Positions 60,541-64,000 of a DNA stretch of 64,000 bases are shown here, in pieces (position 1 is the first letter of the stretch; each line of letters begins with the position of its first letter). The notes below the pieces were generated by a model that was not told the DNA's origin, did not search any database, and saw nothing but the letters and a program-made list of their open reading frames with translations. The stretch comes from Epiperipatus broadwayi (taxonomy: Eukaryota > Onychophora > Udeonychophora > Euonychophora > Peripatidae). The position numbers and the translations under genes are program-made. The stretch is taken from assembly GCA_028023455.1 (NCBI GenBank), contig JAQFVV010000323.1:250001-314000 (forward strand), written 5' to 3'.

Positions 60541-62876
60541 AAAATTATAATAACTAGTGGATATGAATGAAAATGTAAATAAAATGTGAGAATAATAATT
60601 TTTCAAAATATAAAATATTTATGAATAAAATTACTATTGCTTTTATGCATAATATAAAAGAACAACTTCTGATAATTATGTTTTTTTGGCTGTTTGGCAG
60701 ATAACAAAATAAAAATACCATATATTTGAAATAGCTATTGTGAGAGATAAAATCTCCACTGACTCAGAATAAGCAAAGTAAAACTTTAGCTTGTAAACAA
60801 CATACTAAATATAATTTAAATACTATTCGTTAATGTGCAGACTATCTACACATTTATAAACCCATAAAAAATAAATTTACATAAATTAAATATCTGGCAA
60901 CTGTAATATGATATAATATTACATAAAATAAAATGAAAATTCTAAAAGAAAAATTTTGCATAAAATTTTACTTTTTTTTTTTACCAATAAAAAAGCCTTA
61001 GTTCATAAGCAGCATCCTTTATGCTAAGACATCCATTGAGCACACATAATATTAATATGATCAGCAAATATGCTGCAAAACTTCAAATCCAATAAAATAT
61101 TTCAAGCACGGCAAAACAATTTATAAAATGAAACAACATAGTTCTTAAATGTAAATAGTTCTGAATTTAAATAACTCTGAGATATAAGACAGACAACAAA
61201 TACACACATTTGAATAATAATTCATTGCAACAATGGAAATGACAATATTGTGATATAATAATATAAATTTTAAGTTGATGGGAAAACTTTTTGGAACCTC
61301 ATGGATTAGTTTTGTTAAATCATAACTTCATTCTAATTTTTCTTAAAGACATATATCTTAAGCATTAAGAATTATTTAGACATCTCCTTTTTTTAAAATG
61401 GTTTATATGAAATAAGACATTTCCAGATTATATTTTTAAGGTTTTCTTTTTTAAATAATTCCATAAGCATTTTTTTAGCAATGAATACTTCAGCATGTTA
61501 ACTGTCTACAAAATATTTCTGCTAAAGATACAACATAGATTAACAAATTAATATTTTATATTTCTTATAAATAGCATAGTCTATTTCTCCAACATTTTAA
61601 TTGAAGAGTTCTAGCACATTCCTGAAGTATACAGTTCTTCCATATACAAAGAATTATAAGCACTTTTAAAAATTATTATTTAAACATTTATACTTAACAA
61701 ATTAACTTGTTGTGCCAGAGAATATCAGAGAGAGAACTATTAGACAAAAAACAAAATGTACCAATGCCACAATCTTTGAAAAATGTTTATTTATAGTATT
61801 CTTTTTAAATTACTCCTCCCTTTTTTATAAAGCTGTCAATTTCTTAAAATATCAAATCAACAAAACTGTTATTTTTTAAAACTCAATTATAAGACAATTC
61901 AATATACTATTGACATCATTTTAATCTAGATATTTGAAAAAAAAAATGACATGTAATCTAATGAAATAATTTGGAATAAAGTTTTCTTATATTAGTAATA
62001 AAAATATTACATAAAAAATAAATCACATTTATTTTTCCTAATGATAGAATTACCTTAAAGATATTTCTTAACTAAAGCTTAAATTAATAATTATTTATTT
62101 ACTGAATTACTATGATTAATATAATTATTTATTCATAATTTTTAAAATGAGTTTTAATAAATTACCTTAGCAATTATAAACATAATTTCTCACAATTCAC
62201 ACACACCCACACCCACATTTAAACCAGGGAAACAATGCTTTAAAATTTAACTCAAATTTTAATAATTGCTTTTAAGTAACTGATTGTGATCCATAATAAT
62301 TACTAAATAAAACATTTAAAGATATTTAATGCTAAACTAACATTAATAAAAATAACACTGACTTCTAATAAACTAATATTTTTAACTTTTTATGCTATTA
62401 TTCTAAAAATCAACAAAAGCTAACTTTAAACTAATTTGATATTGTCTGCTCTCCTAACTATTAAACTATCACCAAATATTATTTTCTGGCACACATAATA
62501 ATATAATACAGTTATGTTTATTAACAACTGCCATTACTGAAGGAAATTTAAAATATTATATTTAAAATAAATATGCTTTACATAAAGGCTGTATTAAAGT
62601 CCTTTACAACAAGACTATTGTTTATTACACATTCTACTTATGAGTTAACTATTTCTTTTTTAAAAAAGAAATCAAATAAACATAAAAATTGATTAAGCTA
62701 TGGAAAACAATTGGAGCAAGTGTAAAAACATTTGGCCACAATATAGAGTATCAGACAGTAATATATTATTAGTTTATGTATATTACAGGGTGTTTGTATT
62801 TAAAATTTAGATCTTTTTAAAATTATATATTTATTTATTAAAAAGAAGTCAATTCATTTGTTTTACATTAAAAATT
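60541..62876. other. AT-rich sequence, no gene
   Basis: More than 2.3 kb without a recognised feature. A possible short microsatellite (cacacacccacacccacat) lies near 62200. Confidence 0.45.
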
Positions 62877-62877
62877 G

Positions 62878-62878
<1 letters not shown>

Positions 62879-62970
<92 letters not shown>
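62879..62970. repeat. (AT)n microsatellite
   Basis: About 90 bp of pure AT dinucleotide. The IYIYIY frame is an artefact. Confidence 0.95.
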
Positions 62971-62975
<5 letters not shown>

Positions 62976-63206
62976 GGTCAGGGTGTATTGGAAGTTGCAA
63001 TCTTACCGGATCTGCCATACAGGGTGCCACCAGGCTATTGGTACCTGGAAAATTTATATAGTAGGCAGATACGTACTGTTAAGATCTAATTTTTACATAT
63101 ATGTTTTATTCCAACCATCAGCCCATGGCATTAGTTCAGGGAGCAACAGAGGTAATTTATAAAACCCCCCGTGATGGGGACCCCCCCCCCCCCCCCCAAA
63201 CCCCCC
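62971..63206. repeat. GC-richer insert ending in a poly(C) run
   Basis: After the (AT)n run, about 200 bp of clearly higher GC contain no recognisable domain. They end in cccccc gtgatgggga, a run of 17 C (63181-63197), aaa and cccccc. It may be a small retroposon whose family I do not recognise. Confidence 0.4.
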
Positions 63207-64000
63207 ATATAAATTCTTATAAGTTTTAATAAAGATTTATATTCACAAAATATATTAATATTTAAAAAAATAAAATAACCCACTGCCAGTAATTAACACA
63301 CAAAACATTTATTAATGCGCATATAAATATTTAAAAATTGAGGAATATAATTTATCTTTAGATTTTAATATTAATTTTTAAATTTCAATTACTATTTTTC
63401 AACAGTTTGTAAAGATGAACATTTTAATACACTTTACTTTATAATGTTGAGTATAGATAGGCTACATACATTACCCAGTTAAAAACTTTTCAAAACATTC
63501 ATTCAATCTCAGACTAAACGTTCATAGCCAAACCAACACCTGCTTCCAAATATATAGTTGCAACCCATATATCCCTCCACCTGCATCGACCTAACCATGA
63601 AACAAATAGCCTGAAATTAAACCCATTCAAAATAGACATAAATGATCAAAATATAAGTTATTGATGGAATTGCAGAGGGAAATTTACAATAAACCCAATG
63701 GCACTCATCATAAGATGCCACTGACACCAATAACTTAAAAGATATAGAAATAAATACATTTGGACACTCAGCATGAGGTGTCATACTTACTGATATCTAT
63801 ATATTTTAATCATATGAAAATAAATAAAAAAAAAACTAAATGTTAATGAATCTATGCAGAAATATACACCCAACTTAAATTTAATACATTTAAATAATTT
63901 AGTCAATAAATATTAATAAAAAAATGGAAATGATTCAATTAAATTAGCAAACTCAAATATATAAAATTTGGGTGCTTGTCTTATAGCTAAAGATGCCGTT
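63207..64000. other. No gene recognised
   Basis: Around 63480-63740 base use resembles the LINE remnant (more C), and a broken frame includes WNCRGKF, reminiscent of the start of a LINE endonuclease. This is too little for a call. Confidence 0.3.

Noticed and set aside
63640-63720. WNCRGKF as the start of an APE-type LINE endonuclease
   Set aside because: Only a few residues match, the frame is broken, and no further endonuclease motifs follow.

Overview
This is a very AT-rich metazoan nuclear segment (only about a quarter G+C by eye), full of (AT)n, (TAA)n and (ATCT)n tracts and dominated by retroelements. Spliced immunoglobulin-domain exons, Penelope-like elements, Ty3/gypsy LTR elements, tRNA-derived SINE-like sequence and hammerhead ribozyme motifs point to an invertebrate. 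I cannot name the lineage from sequence alone.

Host gene: the only host coding sequence I can support is a plus-strand gene of the nephrin / sticks-and-stones type. One Ig domain is split over two exons (21491-21690 and 24153-24255). A second, single-exon Ig domain lies at 56312-56584 and has lost both disulfide cysteines. If all belong to one gene, the intron between them is about 32 kb and filled with mobile DNA. A weak extra exon candidate lies near 20600.

Mobile DNA, left to right: (1) 1-4520 holds small interspersed repeats, including a hammerhead-bearing repeat, a foldback and an LTR-like promoter module. (2) 4521-20171 is a complete Ty3/gypsy element on the minus strand with unusually long 4.33-kb LTRs, a coiled-coil Gag, and a full PR-RT-RH-IN Pol in the -1 frame. 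(3) 20172-29195 contains Ig exons, a SINE-like insertion, two MITE-like elements, a Penelope 3' fragment and a 370-bp tandem hammerhead ('retrozyme-like') unit. (4) 29196-38598 is a non-autonomous LTR element with 2.66-kb LTRs. It carries no pol, has three tandem primer-binding-site-like units, and has one long lysine-rich repeat ORF of unknown function. (5) 42646-50692 is an older, decayed relative of element 1 keeping Gag and protease pieces but no RT or integrase. (6) 50693-57100 is a cluster of Penelope-like (GIY-YIG) fragments, one arranged as an inverted pair, plus foldbacks and a degenerate hammerhead. (7) 57976-60540 is a broken R2/NeSL-like LINE. The remainder is AT-rich sequence in which I recognise nothing.

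Themes: all three LTR elements sit in (AT)n tracts and have primer-binding sites resembling the 3' end of tRNA-Lys. At least six hammerhead-like motifs in two families occur here, two of them exactly 370 bp apart, which is the architecture of retrozymes or Penelope pseudo-LTRs. The best candidates for something undescribed are the hammerhead repeat units, the triplicated primer-binding region, and the Pol-less LTR element with its lysine-rich repeat protein.
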